DNA from: Prochilodus magdalenae
Lineage: Eukaryota > Chordata > Actinopteri > Characiformes > Prochilodontidae
Assembly (NCBI GenBank): GCA_024036415.1
Contig: JAMWET010006778.1
Coordinates: forward strand, 41,001 to 105,000
DNA length: 64,000 bases
Reading direction: 5' to 3'
Position numbers and translations under genes: made by a program. Within the stretch, counting starts at the first letter, position 1. Each line of letters begins with the position of its first letter. Positions 22,816-36,840 of the stretch are shown one piece after another. The notes beneath the pieces were generated by a model. The model did not search any database. It worked only from the letters and a program-made list of their open reading frames with translations, and was not told the origin of the DNA.

Positions 22816-23194
22816 ACTCCACACAGGCACACACATTCAGGATAGCATTAATATATGCAACATAAAATGAACAATAGAAAGAAATAAATGCAAACAAACA
22901 CAGCATAACAACCTAATCAGGTTCTATTGCTGTTTGTTTAAACAAGTGACGTCACCAGTAATGCTCATGCCTCAAATTAGATGGCAAAATTCTTAAATAA
23001 TAAGCAGTGGCTATTTAAACCCTTAGAAGTCATGCCTATGACCAGCAACAAGGAAAAGATAATCTTGAAATTTCTTTAGGGCATTTGTTTTCAGCGTTTG
23101 CCTGAGCATTAATAACAACAAACCCAAATTCGATACTGAATACAAATTAAAATTGTACTTGAAATATGAATAAGCTATTGTTCTTCATGTTCAG

Positions 23195-23315
23195 CCCTGT
23201 AATGGATTGGCAGCCTGTCCAGAGTGTTTCTTCTGCCCATTGAACACTGGGATATGCTCCAGCACCCCCTGTGATCAAGAAGGATTAAGCAGTTTTAAAA
23301 GACGAGGGAGTATTA
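23195..23315 (+). mobile_element. 3' tail of a LINE-type interspersed repeat
   Basis: The phrase order 'cctgtaatggattggcagcc', 'tgtccagagtgtttcttctg', 'gggatatgctccagcacccc', 'tgtgatcaagaaggattaag' matches an abundant vertebrate repeat tail that I associate with non-LTR retrotransposons. A second copy is at 43294-43540. It is a short 5'-truncated fragment. Confidence 0.6.
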
Positions 23316-24209
23316 GATGTTCATCATCAATTTTTTTAAAACAACTTTTAATATCGAATTGATTTGTTACACATTAAGGAGTACAGTTTATTGAACCAAG
23401 CAGAAGAATTCCATATATTGCCACTTAATAGTAGTGAAGTCCTCCTCTATCATATGGTTCTTTTATGCTTGGAGAGTGAAGTAAAGCCTTGCTAGGCCTT
23501 TAAGACACATGAAGCCTGCAAATGAAGTTGCTAATGCAACTATACTGGGACCTCAACACGCTTAGAGGAGAACACTAAACTCCAGGTCTGTTACATCAGC
23601 TAACAGATGCTCACATTGAAAGGTGGTCTGCCCTAACCACCCAGAAGAAGTAAGAATTATCCTCTCTTGGACAGATGACCACTTTGATGGTTGTGCCAGG
23701 AATCCAAGTAGAGAACTTCAATAGAAACGCATATTCTACATTGCTGTTTGTAAATAGAAGATAATTTGTTGTTATTTAAACTGAATGATGAAGTTATTTT
23801 GCTGTTGTTGCTTTGTGTAAAGTACAAAAAAGATCAAATATTATTTGTTTTTGACATTGTAACAATTCTTAAAAAACAAAAACGCTGTCACTATAGAATA
23901 TGAACTGAATGTAAACATACTTAATTGCATTTAATTGCATATAATTAAAAATGACATAATTGCATTTAAACAGTACAGCAATGTCAATATAAGACCTTTT
24001 GCCTATAGGGTTACTACTCTTGCGGTCCATGCTTGTCTGTTATGTTAGATCCATATGGAGTAGAAGCTTGTGACCCTTCCTCCACTACCACAGTCAAATC
24101 TTCTTCCTCTTTAGCACATGACTAAGTGGTCACTGTATTTGAGGCCACCTCACCCCCACCCTCTCGTTATGAAAGCCAACTGTTAAGATATACCAATTTG
24201 GTACCACTA
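23316..24209. other. No recognisable feature
   Basis: AT-rich sequence with no open frame of note and no element ends. Confidence 0.5.
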
Positions 24210-24870
24210 CTTCATACTGGAGTTGCTGTTCAAAGCAGCTTATGTGTATTTAAAGCGAGCGAAACCTCCAGATAATAAGAGCATGCCTGCAGAGTGTACT
24301 GAGGAAAGGATTAGAGTGAACACCTCCAAAGCACCTCTCTCTAAGCTCACGGCCACAAACTCATTTTCACATATTGCTATCAGCTGGCGCAGTGCCAAGG
24401 CGAAATGAATCCTTCATTCCAGCCCACAACATATAGACTTCAGCTGAACGCGGTGGTGTTCTGTGCTTTTGATATAAAGGGAAAAGCGAGCTGGAAGGAT
24501 TTCTTCTACAAACATAATTAAAGAATAGGTTGGCACGGGTTTGCACTGCACTCAGTCAGACGCAGGTCTAATCAAACGCAGGTTGCGCAGATGTTTTAAG
24601 ATAAAGACAGATCAACGGATCAGGCTAGACATGTGTATCTCAGGTCTCAGGCACATCTTCAAAATAAGGATGGCAGAACAGGTTCTGGAGCAGTGTCACA
24701 ACATAAGCTCTTTTGGTTCCTTGGCGAAACTTTCGAAGCATGGCTCTTTAAAGAAGCAGTTGATGGCGTGTGCACATGAAAAAGCTTCTGAAGTAAGTTT
24801 TACAGAACGCAAAGGCTCCATTTTATTCATCCTGTATTTATTATTATTAAGGAGAGTTGTGCAGTTGCAG
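24210..24870. promoter_or_regulatory. Candidate conserved non-coding block
   Basis: About 650 bp of repeat-free sequence with a lower AT content than its flanks and several CpGs. Plus-strand frames at 24223-24408 and 24541-24876 are open but have no domain and different phase; no plausible splice sites join them. It could be regulatory or an unrecognised exon; the former is more likely in this context. Confidence 0.28.
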
Positions 24871-24999
24871 AAATAAAAACATGTGCTGTTTATTAATATT
24901 TAATTTGTGGCTGTAAAAACTATAAAATTGTGTGCTACATTTCGATAATGGATGTATCACATTAACTGTGTCATCCGTCACGGGACACATACTGTCACA

Positions 25000-25245
25000 T
25001 CCTGCCCTATCTTGCTCCTGTTTGTCTCTGCTTCCCTAGTTTGTAGCTCCTGGTTAGCCCTCGTGTATTTAGACTCTCTGTTGTTTCCTTTATGAGTGCT
25101 CTGTGTTTGGTCTTGCTGTCGGTTTTTCCGTTACTGTGTTCCTTGTTCTTAGAATTGTTTTTTTTTTTAATTCCAGTGTTTTTGATTTCTGTTTGTTGTT
25201 ATTGGTTTATATTAAAACTTCGGACCTCCTCGTTACTCACACATA
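25000..25245 (+). repeat. T-rich interspersed repeat-like segment
   Basis: The segment runs from 'cctgccctatcttgctcctg' through repeated 'tttgtctctg', 'tgttccttgttcttag' phrases and ends near 'attaaaacttcggacctcct'. It resembles T-rich LTR- or SINE-like fish repeats, and has similar style to 33710-34110. Ends and family are not established. Confidence 0.35.
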
Positions 25246-26689
25246 CATGTTTTCCTTTTTTTTTTAAATAGTGTTGTTTTTTAAAACATCTGTTTTGAAA
25301 TTGTTTGGATTTATGCAACAGGTCAAACAAATTAGCTGGTTCAAAAACATGGTGTATAATGATGTGGTTTGCTTCAGTTTGAAAGTGTGTATTATTCTTT
25401 CAGTTAGTGATCTAACTACCAGGGAGTCTCAAGCCAGAAATACAGGGATCTGAAGATATTTAAGTATGCCATAAGCCATAAATGTCAAAACTTTTATGTT
25501 GTGTGTTCCAGTTTTACAGAGACTCGAAGAACTGCTGCCAATGGTCAGTTTTTATTCTTTTCCCGAATTCTTGAGTCCACACCCGGGACTAATTTTGCCT
25601 TCGGGAGGGGCTCATTGTCACTGGTAACCAGTGATACATACACACAAGCAATCTATGTAAATTGTGGATCAGTCATACAGTTCCACATTTCTTGCACACA
25701 CAGGTTTACAAAATGATGGGCAATGGCTTTGCTCTCTTGTATTATTTTCCTTGCATACAAATAGTAAAGACCTTTTGGGATATGTGGTTTTCCCCATGCA
25801 GGAGTACCTGCAAACAAGGAATCATTTTCATATAGAAGACTTTAGTGCATCTAGGTGAAACAGTTCCATTACATATTGAGCAACCAAATGAATACTAAGA
25901 AACAACAATAATAATATTGATGTAGAGCTTTAATTAAATGCCAAATGTAAGAGGCACATTTTAAATGTCTTTTAAAAGTGCACACTAAGGTCTTTTAAAA
26001 CAGGACTGATGTAAGATCTCTTTAAGGGTAATATTACTTAGTTTTCTACTATTGTTGTAGAAAATTTGGCAACATCCACTGAAAAATATATGACACGCAC
26101 CTTCAAAGTCTGTCTACTGAGTGTAAACTGAGTGTTTATATCCTGTTTCCTACTAACCTCACCTAGAGGTAACGTACAAAAGGAAAAGCAAAGGCCCTAA
26201 AACTGACCCTTGTGGTACTCCACCAGAAATACGTTTTTCTTTGGATGAATAATTTCCCACCAAAACCAGGAACTGTCTGTTTTTCAACCAATCTTTATAC
26301 TTTTCCTGGCACTCAAAATCAGTTTTCACACTTGGTCAAACTTGCAAAGCAAGCAACCTTGGGTCTGGATAAAAAAAACCCTGGTCTGAAAACAATGTAA
26401 AACGTGGTTAGACTATGGCTTTCATTCACAGTCTTTGATGTGTCGAAGACTTTCAGTGGTGGTTTCTAAAAAAAAAGAAACTGGTCCCACCCAAATTAGT
26501 GGTTAATCTCACATGTTAGACATTCAATTCAGCTCCTGAAGTCCTAGCCAATGATAGAGCTAGTTTGGCTATATCAGGAAGGTTCTTGGGGTTCCTTTCT
26601 CTAATGAACAGGGCAAGTTTGATGTTATGGTAAAGATTCGAGTGATTTCATTAGCCTAAATGGAGGGATTACATTTAGACAGTCTACAC
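25246..26689. other. No recognisable feature
   Basis: AT-rich sequence with several 60-70-codon chance frames. No element ends or motifs noticed. Confidence 0.5.
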
Positions 26690-27360
26690 ACAGCTGTTGA
26701 GCCACTGTGTTTTGGCAGATGGCAAATAGCTCTGTTGAAATATATGCTCAAACCAACGCCAACAAGCCTAAAGCATGGCCGTTATTTTATCACCTTGTCA
26801 CAAGTAAGAAAAAATGGAGATGAAGACCTGGCCACCTGAGAAAGCCAAGGAAAATGAAAAAGGGAAGAATAAAAGCAGAAAAGAAAAGAACAGAAATATG
26901 CATGAATAAATCAAAACAGATACATCTGCAAGTGTTTTGTGATCTAAGGATTTGTACCTTGCTCTGGGGTTTAAGGCAGTAATATTTTTAAGGCAAATGT
27001 ATGAAAACTGATGCTCCGGGGGTCCCTTGAACTCCTAATAAATCACCTTTGCTAGCAGGAGATGGACTGTCTAAGCTGCCCATTCTGTTTTATGGCAGTG
27101 CTTAGGGAGTTGTTTAAACTGGGAAAGCTGTGATTTCATCCAGAATGCATTAAAAAGCCGTAATTGAAGGTTCTTTTGAAAACGTTCCTGCGCGGCTGTC
27201 AGGCAATTCATAACTGACACATTTAAGAGCACATGGTGAATTTTTATGTCACTGCAACTGCTGTGTTTACATAGATTAACCACCCCTTTTATGGAAAATA
27301 AAAATGTTCTTAATATTTTAAATACTACTATATACATTAAAGTTTCAAAATGCATTCTTC
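26690..27360. promoter_or_regulatory. Candidate conserved non-coding block
   Basis: It contains two repeat-free parts (about 26690-26820 and 27005-27350) with homeodomain-type words such as CCTAATAAATC and GCCGTAATTGAAGG. The minus-strand frame 27071-27355 (94 codons) has no recognised domain. Confidence 0.28.
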
Positions 27361-28126
27361 AGTCCATACACTTTTCATACAATGTAAAGAGCTGCTGCTC
27401 CTCTCAAATACCGCAATAGTAGAAAACAAATTAGAAACAGTTTTCGATGGCAGTGATATATGGATGGTAAAAGGAATTTGATGTATTTTCACAAAAATGA
27501 ATGCATTTGCATATATCTTTATATTCAGCAGACTACAGCAGTTTAACCCTGCCTATCCCTTTAGCATTACACTTTGGGAATGAGGCAAAACATATCAATC
27601 TTAAAGCCACATAAACAGATTAATAGAGGTTGGGAAAAGGTGACATTAAAAAGAAAAACTGGGCCCTAAACTAACAGACCTTAGCAAAAAAATAATAACA
27701 AATATGAAATATAATATATAATATACTATCCCCAGGACTTTTAATTGCTGGAATATTTTAAATGATGCATTGAGAAGATAAATACACATCTCCTGTTGCT
27801 TCTGCAATTTAAAACACAGGATTTCTTGAAGAGATATAAAGAGATACAATGGCCTCATATCAATTAAATTCCCCATTAGCCATCTCCTTGCTATTTCAAG
27901 CTCTAATCAATTATAATGAAGTACTATAATTATGTTTTATTGCATCCTTTTTTTTGCTCTGAAATCCATGTGATTATATTATTGAGCATAAACACACTGC
28001 CATACAAAATACATCATGTCTAGCTCAGGCAGTCCAAAATCATATTCAGTATGCAATTGTAATGTATAGAAATTCAAATGAAACGTACCACCCAAAGAAC
28101 ACCACCCTTCAACATGCATTTACAAA

Positions 28127-28132
<6 letters not shown>
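27361..28132. other. No recognisable feature
   Basis: AT-rich sequence leading into the AT microsatellite at 28133. Nothing recognisable. Confidence 0.5.
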
Positions 28133-28183
<51 letters not shown>

Positions 28184-28186
28184 TAT
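28133..28186. repeat. (TA)n microsatellite
   Basis: About 25 AT dinucleotides with a CA interruption near the end. The overlapping 86-codon frame is a chance product of the repeat. Confidence 0.95.
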
Positions 28187-31100
28187 CGGTAAAATCTAGC
28201 TTGTATTTACAAAGCCATTCACTAATATTCAGGGGTAGAAATGGTCAGAATGTACTGGAGGAACTTGTGGAATTGTTTTTTTTGTTTTTTTTATTAATTA
28301 AAAAAAAATTGCTTAAAATTTACTCTTCTATTCAGTGACATGAATAATCTATGAATAAATATTTGCATTTAAAATAGGGCAAAAACGGTCTGGAACCCAA
28401 GTAAAACAAAATCTAGCATGTTGAATGTTCAACTATCAATGAATTTGTTAATAAGGTAAGTGTATACAGTATACACTAACTAGAGACATAATACCAAACC
28501 CAAACAGGTTTTTCAACAAGGCGGACAGTAAAAACAAATCTTTAAAAGTTTGTCAACCCAACCACTATTCCATCATGAATTCTAAACTACCTCTTTCATT
28601 GTGTAATTTGGGCTGTCAGAACCATTTAGAAAAATGTATCATCATTCATGTAGTCATATTTGAATGATTAAATGAACCAGCATGTGTATACAATTAGCTT
28701 TCTAAATTGTGAATAACAAGCAGTATTCTTTGAAAACTCTCAGAAATAATGGGGCCAAGTCCACAGAAGGTGCTGAAACCTTTCTGACCTAAAGAGTGAA
28801 CGCTCTAGCAGCTTTGTGGACATGTACAGCCTTTTACATGTTTGAGCCTTCAGTCCCAGAACCCAATTTAGATCCAGGGGTCAATGACCCATCAACCTCA
28901 TTCCCCTCAGCCTGAAACCGAGTACTTGTTTGCTTCTCCCATTTATGCCGGGTGTAGTTAGCATGAGCTAAAGTAGTAGTAGCCTGTAGCCTGTTTACCC
29001 CATTCCATAAGCAGCTGTTCTGGTTATCCAACCCACTAAACGACCCCAGTGAGCATGGCTATGGTATAGTGCAGTAACTCAGCATTTTAAATGTTTTTAA
29101 TTGTGTTCTGGTACAGACTCAATAGGAGTTAAGCTACCAAAACATCCTACCTTGAGTGTTATGTCTGGGCATACATATAAATCTGAGCTTTGGTAGGACA
29201 CAATGCATTTAACTTGCTTGATTTTGAATCGGGTAAGCTTGGCTAAACAAAATTTCATGTAGCTGATAGTACCAGTTAGTGAAACAAGCACTACCTCAGA
29301 AGAGCAAAAGGAGCCATTAAAGGACCGAGGGCTCATAGTAAAAATGTATTTGCTGCACAATGAACTAGATAATGCTAATGATCCCTAGTTTTCATAAGGT
29401 TATAGTGTTAGAGGAGGGGTCATGCTCAGCATGGCTACAATGTTTTCTGGAATTATATTTTAACATGTATAATTCAGAGAAACAAAGCAAACATTTCTGA
29501 ATATTCCTTACACTGACAATAATTCCAATAACAAATCATTATGTTATATTGTAAAAGTTAAACATTTCATGGAAACAAATCAAAAAGGCCCAGTAAAACA
29601 GTAAACACCACTAACTACTGATATTGAGTTTCTTCACATTTCAAACAAATGGGATACTAAATTACCGTAAAGACTGGACAGGCAGACCTTGGTGCAGCAC
29701 CATGACTTTCCATTGGCTAAATGGGTTGTAGACTTATAGACCTTGGGGTGAATTCCGCCAACACATTGCTTTAAGCAGACTCGTCAGAATAGAGTATAGT
29801 AACTATACACAGTTTTTCCACTAAAATAGCTAGCCAGTTTTTAGAGGTCTGTGCAAATATACTCTTGGCTCAGGGATTCTGAAGCATTCTGGCCCATCAG
29901 CAGCCCTGCTAATAGTGTTTCAAAAGACCCATATCATGATATGCCAATATTTGCCATGCTGTCACACAAAAATTCACATTTACAGCCACCTATTTAGCCT
30001 ACAGTAGAACAACCAATTTACTGAATATGAAGAGTGTTTCAGAACAGAGGAAATTTACATACACCTATATAACTACAAAATCAATGTGTGTCATTCCAAG
30101 ATTGAAATAGTTACAGAATTGCTGTATAATATGATTTATGACTCCTTCTTCATTGTTCTATGATTGCTTTAATTAGCAGTATAGACTTATAATACACACG
30201 AGGGCATGTTGGCCAAAGTAAGCTGGCATAACAAGAAGGAATGTGACATAAAAATAAACAGCACTTAAAATAATCATTCATTTAAGATGTTGAAAACAGG
30301 AGAAACAGGATGAAGAATCTTGTAAACAAACTCCAGCAAACTTCTATTATCCAGCAGGTATCTGGCCATGTGAACCACTGGGAAGTTTTAATTGTCAGTC
30401 TAACCCTTACAATTCACTGCACCTGATTAAACTAAGGGTAAAAAAACAGCCAGATGTTTTTTTACTTTAAAACGTCTCATAGATTTCAAATACCTTACCA
30501 CTTATGGTAAATCATGTTACTATCAGCCCTTTCTTCATTAAACTCTTTCACCTTCCACTCTGACACAGATTGGCAGTAGATTAATCTGTTCACACTGTTC
30601 TTAGACACAAACATGAGAGAAACTGAAGGTTGCAATCACAATAAAACCATCTAATGACTCCCTGCTATTGGCTTTGCTCATTACGCTCATTATTCTTGTG
30701 CCCAGTGTTTACCATGCCTGGGTCGCCAATAATGGACATCATAAAGCGTTTGGATCTCAAACCTTGTTTGGTTAAATTGCATTTAAAATCATTATCAAAA
30801 CTCTTAGACAGTTTTACACTCTTATGGTAATGCACATCAGTGGATTTGTGTGTTACATAGGGTTATATACTCAATATGCCATTACACAACCACATTCTGT
30901 TGTTACCAAACTACTCGTGATATAGAAATATATATTGCATTATATGATATTAAAATTTGTATTTCATATTATTATTATTTCATTGTCACACTGATTTTTT
31001 GTCACCATTTTATAAAAACAACAGCTCCTTCAGGGTTGTGTATTTAATTATAGTGTCGTGTAGTGTCTTGTGTAAATATTTTTTTGTGTTAATTGTATTA

Positions 31101-31801
31101 ATTTGTATTAAATTTTATAAATATATTGTAATTTGTTTACCTTTATAGGCCAAAGCCAAAAACCAAAGGCTGATGCCCCGAACAAAACCTCAAAAGTGAA
31201 TTTCAACAGCCTTTTTTGAAAAATAAGGGTGTTCTTTGTAGAAAAATGGTTCTTTAGAGCAGAGTTTCTGCTGCAGACCACCAGTGGGCCATGAAGCACT
31301 CTTGAGTGGTCTATAGGCCTGGACTCAGGTTGGGATAGTGGTATGTAGTGGGTCGAGAACATCATATATAACCATAAAAGCATTATATTAAACATATTCA
31401 TATAAATATTTATCTCATATTTATATGTAATTTATAGAATGTCTCACCTTTTCTCATAATCATAAGTATTCTTCGATCAAATTCCTCAGAGAAACTGTAC
31501 TTCTAAAAGTTCATTTGTACTTTCCTGGTGTGTCGCTAAGCTTTGTGGTAATCATCAGGTAAAGAGAAGCCCTGCTTTGGAGCAGATTTTTTTTAAGTTT
31601 TAAGAAACGTCACACAGTATAGGGTTTCTATAGCAGTTACAGCTTTTTACAAGAACAGCATACCTTCTTTCCTTTTAAGTTAAAGGAACAATAGCATATC
31701 CTTAAGGGCAATTTTGACGATTTATACAAAATAAATCAAGAGCAAGCAGTTTTGGAGGGTAAAAAAATGCAAAACAAAATAAATAAATAAAAAAGAATGC
31801 G
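28187..31801. other. No recognisable gene or element
   Basis: About 3.6 kb of AT-rich sequence. Open frames are below 100 codons and carry no domains. A homopolymer-rich part lies around 28265-28315. I could not assign any repeat family. Confidence 0.45.
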
Positions 31802-31840
<39 letters not shown>

Positions 31841-31850
31841 GTCAATCAAT
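31802..31850. repeat. (AATC)n microsatellite
   Basis: About twelve CAAT/AATC tetranucleotides with one GTCAAT interruption, preceded by an A-rich AAAT stretch. Confidence 0.95.
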
Positions 31851-33311
31851 ATTGATATTGACAGCATTGATTTGTTCCACTTGCCTCTCATTTCACCGCC
31901 TGTTTATAAACTCCACTCACAAACACACATTCTTTGCGAGGTTCTGTCGACCCTGTTAGCAGTACTGAGCGGTTCCTCCCTGTTGTTTCTACTCTGTTTC
32001 TTTCTGTTGGCTTTGACTCCCTTTGTTTCTCAACTACCTCTTTTGTCTCATCCCTTGTACTGGTTACTCGTTTGCTGTACTCTCTGGCTTTCGACCTCCT
32101 TTCATTCTCCTGATTTCACTCCTTGTCTACTTCTTCTATTTGTCTATTTGGTCATGTTTTGGTGCTGTGTTTAACTACCCAATTGTTCCTGACAGATTAA
32201 TTCTTATCTAACATTTTTATTTTTTTTTAGAACTTCTCATATTCTGTTTGTGTCATTTTCTTTTAACGAGCAAAGTCTGCTAAAGTCTTTTTGTTAAAAG
32301 TAGGCTTTCTGGAAGTTCACTAAACCCACATTGCTCCCCAGTGACCTACACCAGAGGCTCTTATCCTTTTTCAGGGCTTTTTTAGGGTTAGAAACATAAA
32401 CATATTTCATGACTCGACTGATTTGATTCTTAATTCTATGTTAAGCTCAACGCTGTTTAACTCCATTATAAAGACTGTAATGTAGTGCCACTCATTTTGT
32501 AATGAATTGTTTTATTAACTACTCCTTATATTGTAATGTTATTGGTTAGTAAGACTGAGGACAAAACCCAGAGTTTGATACCTCAAGATTTCATTTCTAC
32601 TGCCCTAATTTAAAATAGACAGAATTTTAAAAAGAACCATCTAAAGAAGCATAAGAAGAACCCTATATAGGTGCACACACTCACACAGAGAAGAGATTTC
32701 CTATCCTTTTTGCTTGCGTTACTGGAGACATGGTTTACCAAACCATACGGAAATGCATTAAAACAGTGTCAAAAAAATCAATTATTATTACATTATGTAA
32801 AGGCAGAGGTTAGGAAAAATGGCAAATTGCTTACCCTGCAGTCCCCCACCCCATGTCCAACAGTGTCAGCTAAACTACCCAGGAATACAAACTCAACATT
32901 ACTTCTAAAGAATGTGTTGAAAATGGCTATAGCTGTTATGTGCGTAAAAATGATTTAAAAACTTTACTAAGTAATAATTTGCTGCTCAAACATAAAGTGT
33001 GGTGGTTGTACCATGATATTGATGTTTTCCTCATATAATAAATGAAGATGTTTCAGTCATGTAATAGAAATTTATCTGAAGTAGCTTAATGATGTATAAA
33101 ATTAGACCAGACTAATTCTGTCTCATCCTAAGCAGCTCCCATTCTTTATCCTCCTTCTCTACATTGCAGCATATGGAATGGTCATCTATTTAAAACATGG
33201 TCATTTGCATGACTGATGCCCAGCTTGAGTGGTCGTATCTATTTTAGTGTCTTCCCATTTATAACTTTGATGCATTTCTGGTTTGATTCGAAGCTTATAG
33301 CTAAATTCTAT
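31851..33311. other. No recognisable gene
   Basis: The part 31950-32210 is T-rich and encodes a hydrophobic 125-codon frame starting in the AATC repeat (31797-32174); its composition explains this and I do not regard it as a gene. Remaining sequence is unassigned. Confidence 0.45.
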
Positions 33312-33400
33312 ACATATATATATATATATATATACATACACACACACTTATATATATAACTAAATTGTCTATATATATATACAATACACACACATATGTG
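33312..33400. repeat. TA/CA simple-repeat cluster
   Basis: TA repeats at about 33312-33332, CA at 33338-33350, and further TA and CA tracts to about 33400. Confidence 0.9.
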
Positions 33401-33709
33401 TGTTAAATTAGCAAAGTCAGCTCAGTACTAAGTCGGTATTAGGAGTCTTGCATAAAAGCAACGTGACATTAGCTAAGAAACTAAAGAGAACCATTAACAT
33501 TTAACAACAACTTCTTATTGATCCACTAAATATGATTAAGGATGTTGATATTAACACTGTAAACATTATCAGACTACTTTAGCATGCTGGTTTAAAAATG
33601 CTGATAATTAGCTTGAATCTAAAAATGCCTGGGAAATTCTTATGGACAGCCACGAATACCTAAAATGCACTGTCTAACTAAACTTTCATAGATAACTGAA
33701 GAATATGTA

Positions 33710-34110
33710 ACTTCCTTGCCGTGCTTGTCTGTGTCTGTCTTTATTTAGATTCCCTCATGTGTCTAGCCATAGCTAATTATCTACCTTACTTGTGTTTTGT
33801 CTGTAGTCTTGCCCTCTCGTTAACCTCAGGTGTTTTTTTTTTTCTCGTGTATTAATACCCTGGAACTGCTCAGTAAGCTGAGGGTTATCCAGAAGAAATG
33901 TTCCTTGATTTGTTGTTAGGGAATGTAAAATTCTACATTGTGAAATGCCACCCTGGTTGTTTATGTAATGTTTGTTTGGTGTTTTGCTTTCTTAGTTTTG
34001 TGTTTTAGTAGTAAAGTAAATCTATGTGCTTGCTTGATGAATCTTCATCTTCCTCAGTTGTTGCGGACCATATTCGGGTTCAAGTAGTACATCCTTTTGG
34101 TCAACTTTTT
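33710..34110 (+). repeat. T-rich interspersed repeat-like segment
   Basis: Phrases such as CTTGCCGTGCTTGTCTGTGT, 'gttaacctcaggtg', 'cgtgtattaataccctgg' and a closing 'agtaaagtaaatctatgtgc' resemble T-rich LTR-like fish repeats and the segment at 25000-25245. No target duplication or paired LTR was found. Confidence 0.35.
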
Positions 34111-35999
34111 CCTGTCCGTGTATTTTCATAGCAGCTGAACCGTTACTTCAGCCTGTTTTTATACCAGTCTATTTATTTTTCATTGTAAGTGTCCTTCTGA
34201 TTACTTTCATGTGTGTATGATTCTCAGAATGTCTTCTTATATAATTTTAATTACTCTCTAGGTGACTCTAAAATACTGAAATACCATTTTGAAGCTTATA
34301 AACAACTCTTTATAACAGCTACCCCAGCGAAAGTACAGCCTACACATAGTGGGGTTAGGGGTCCCCCTAAAGTAAATAAAGAGAACTCCATTAATATACT
34401 CAAACCCATTGAGTTTTTTGGGAATTGGTATTTGCTAATATTTGCTCCTCTAGTTTGTAAATGACCTGTGAATGACCTGTTTGACATATATTATATATGT
34501 AAATTTTGTGGCGTCAGTTTCAAGTAATAATGAAGGGAAAACATTGATGAGCAACAGTGGAGACCAGTGCTACTTGATGGCCGAAATAGCAAGCAGGTCA
34601 CCTCCAGTCACCTCCAGCTCTACTGAATGGTAGGCACCAATGCACCAGTGGTAAATGCCCCACTAAACAACCTCACAGAGCAGCACAACATAGTTCAATA
34701 AGCACAAACATTTACATTTAGGTTAACTCGTATTTATCTCTTATACTGCAAGTCTGGTATTCTCCCAGAGGGCTCAGGGCATGCCACTCTTTCCAGATGT
34801 GCATGGCCGAGTGGTGGGTTGCTTCGGTGTTTACTCTAACGCATGTATTTTCAAATATTTGGGCTAGACTGTTTGTGAGATTCAAATATAGTAATAATAC
34901 ATTGTATTACTTGTGTTCTGCATAATTTTAGCAACTTTCACAACTAGTCCTTCATTTGTCATGATCAGCCCCACCAACCTACAATTAGCCCTGCCTACAT
35001 CCCTGCTCTAACATTTTTACTCATGCTGCTTTTGGCGGAACGGTAACCAAACAATAGTAACTGGAAGCAATGTTTTCACTGGTAGCACAGATTTGTGCTA
35101 AAATGCTTACTAATAAAGTCGTCATCTCCCCTACAACAAGATTTGTAGTTACCTTATAGAGCTCCCAGCAGCTACACCTTAAATATAGCAAATTAGCTTT
35201 TGTTAAAATTGGAGGATACAATAAAATCCATCCAGAAATTCCCAACTAGCAAGCTGCTTTCTAAACAAAATGAATGTAAAAGGCAGATCATTTAGCACAG
35301 GTGCATGTTTTCTTTATCAATTAAGTACAGGCCCAAGATAAAGGCCACCAGTGGCTTTCATTTTTCATAACTTTCTGGCTCATTGACTTCCAATTCTCTA
35401 TAATAGCCAAACAGATTTAAACCGCTAAGCATCTACCCGTAGTAAGCAGCCATCACCCCTACAGTAGCACAAGCCGCACTGATGAGTTCATAGGCACCAT
35501 AATCCTACTTGTACCAGCATTTATATTGATAGGTCAAACCAGGACTGAAAATATGTCATTTAGAGTAATCTTTAACATAAGCCTTATTTGCCACCTGCCT
35601 CATGATCTGGTCGATAATTAATAATGTCCTCTACCATAGCAAGTCCTTCGGGAAGCCAAAGGGAACAAAATTCTTAGTGCAGTACACAGTGCTCACAGTC
35701 ACTGGTCTGAAATCAATATTTAATTAATAGACTTTTTGATGGCAGACAAGACGTGATTTATATGCCTGAGAAACTGTAATTTTCCTTGGCGCATTCATAT
35801 TTAGAAATCTGTGCTAGCATGACAATTTATATTCCCAATAAAGAGAGCCCAGGGAAAGCAGTAAAGATGTTTTTTTATATTGCTTAATTTGATCTTTGAT
35901 TAGAAGTTGGTCGTTCATAAGCGAAAGAGCCGAATAAATAAAATGTTATTGCTCAGCTAAGCAGGATGTAACTTCCCATCTTGAAACAGTCAAACAGAC
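34111..35999. other. No recognisable gene or element
   Basis: AT-rich sequence with short chance frames on both strands (34213-34464 plus, 34296-34487 minus, 35021-35245 minus). From about 35800 it grades into the motif-rich block that follows. Confidence 0.45.
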
Positions 36000-36840
36000 T
36001 AAATGAAGGCTTTTTTCATGAAGAATGGCTTTGTTCTCCCTCATCGACATTTCGTATTTGGAGGCAATCAGGCTCAGCAGAGACAGAGAGGGGGAAAAAA
36101 TATCTTTCTAATATGTAATAAAATAACTGGCAGAAGAGCAAAAAGCTGGAGGAAGCCGCACATGTGGCATTCCATCAAATAAAACGGTCATGTTAGATTA
36201 ATCTCATCTATATCTGTAAATCAATCCTTTGTCAAGTTGCTCTTTATAGTAAATTGGCTTTTTTCTATCAGATTATTTCGGTTTCTTTACATTGCCACTA
36301 TTCACACATTAATTAACCCTCCTGAAATTTCTTTAGCGGTTACATAATCCATATTGAGCTGGAGAGAAATAGAGATTTGACTGATTACATCCCGGCCAAA
36401 GCCAAAGCATTAAGAGTGGCTCTGTCAAATTGAAGTTGGACAGGGAAGAAAACCACTAGCGACCTCTCTGCGACCTCATCGAAGAAAATTCTCAACAGGA
36501 GTTTGAGTGCGGAAACCCAAACAACGCCACTGCCCCGGAGAACAGGATATGATTTAATTACGATGCATAATTAAATAGTGCTAATGAAACCCTTTTCAAG
36601 CTAATGGATGGGGATGAGAGGAGAAGAGAAAGGAGAAGAGACGGCGATGAATGAGACCCTTGGTTATTACAGCTTTTCGCAGACGAGCCTTCCCAGGGCC
36701 CCTTAAAGGATTATTAGGCTGATTACATGAGGATCCTGATTATGTTCCTTTATACTTGACGAAGATGCTGCCAAAGGTGGCAGGTGACACAGATTGCAAT
36801 CATCTCGTTACTTGCGATGCTATTTTGCAGCGCTGCACCC
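36000..36840. promoter_or_regulatory. Candidate conserved enhancer block rich in homeodomain motifs
   Basis: About 840 bp free of repeats and simple sequence. It contains TAATTA at 36555-36560, TGCATAATTAA at 36564-36574, GCTAATGAA at about 36580, ATTAATTAACC at about 36308, and an AGATTAATCTC word near 36195. These are typical homeodomain/POU core words, packed with CpG-containing segments. No open frame of note crosses it. Known vertebrate developmental enhancers often look like this, but I infer it from composition and motifs only. Confidence 0.42.

Noticed and set aside
31797..32174. Hydrophobic 125-codon frame resembling a membrane protein
   Set aside because: It starts inside an AATC microsatellite and the hydrophobic part is the translation of T-rich sequence.
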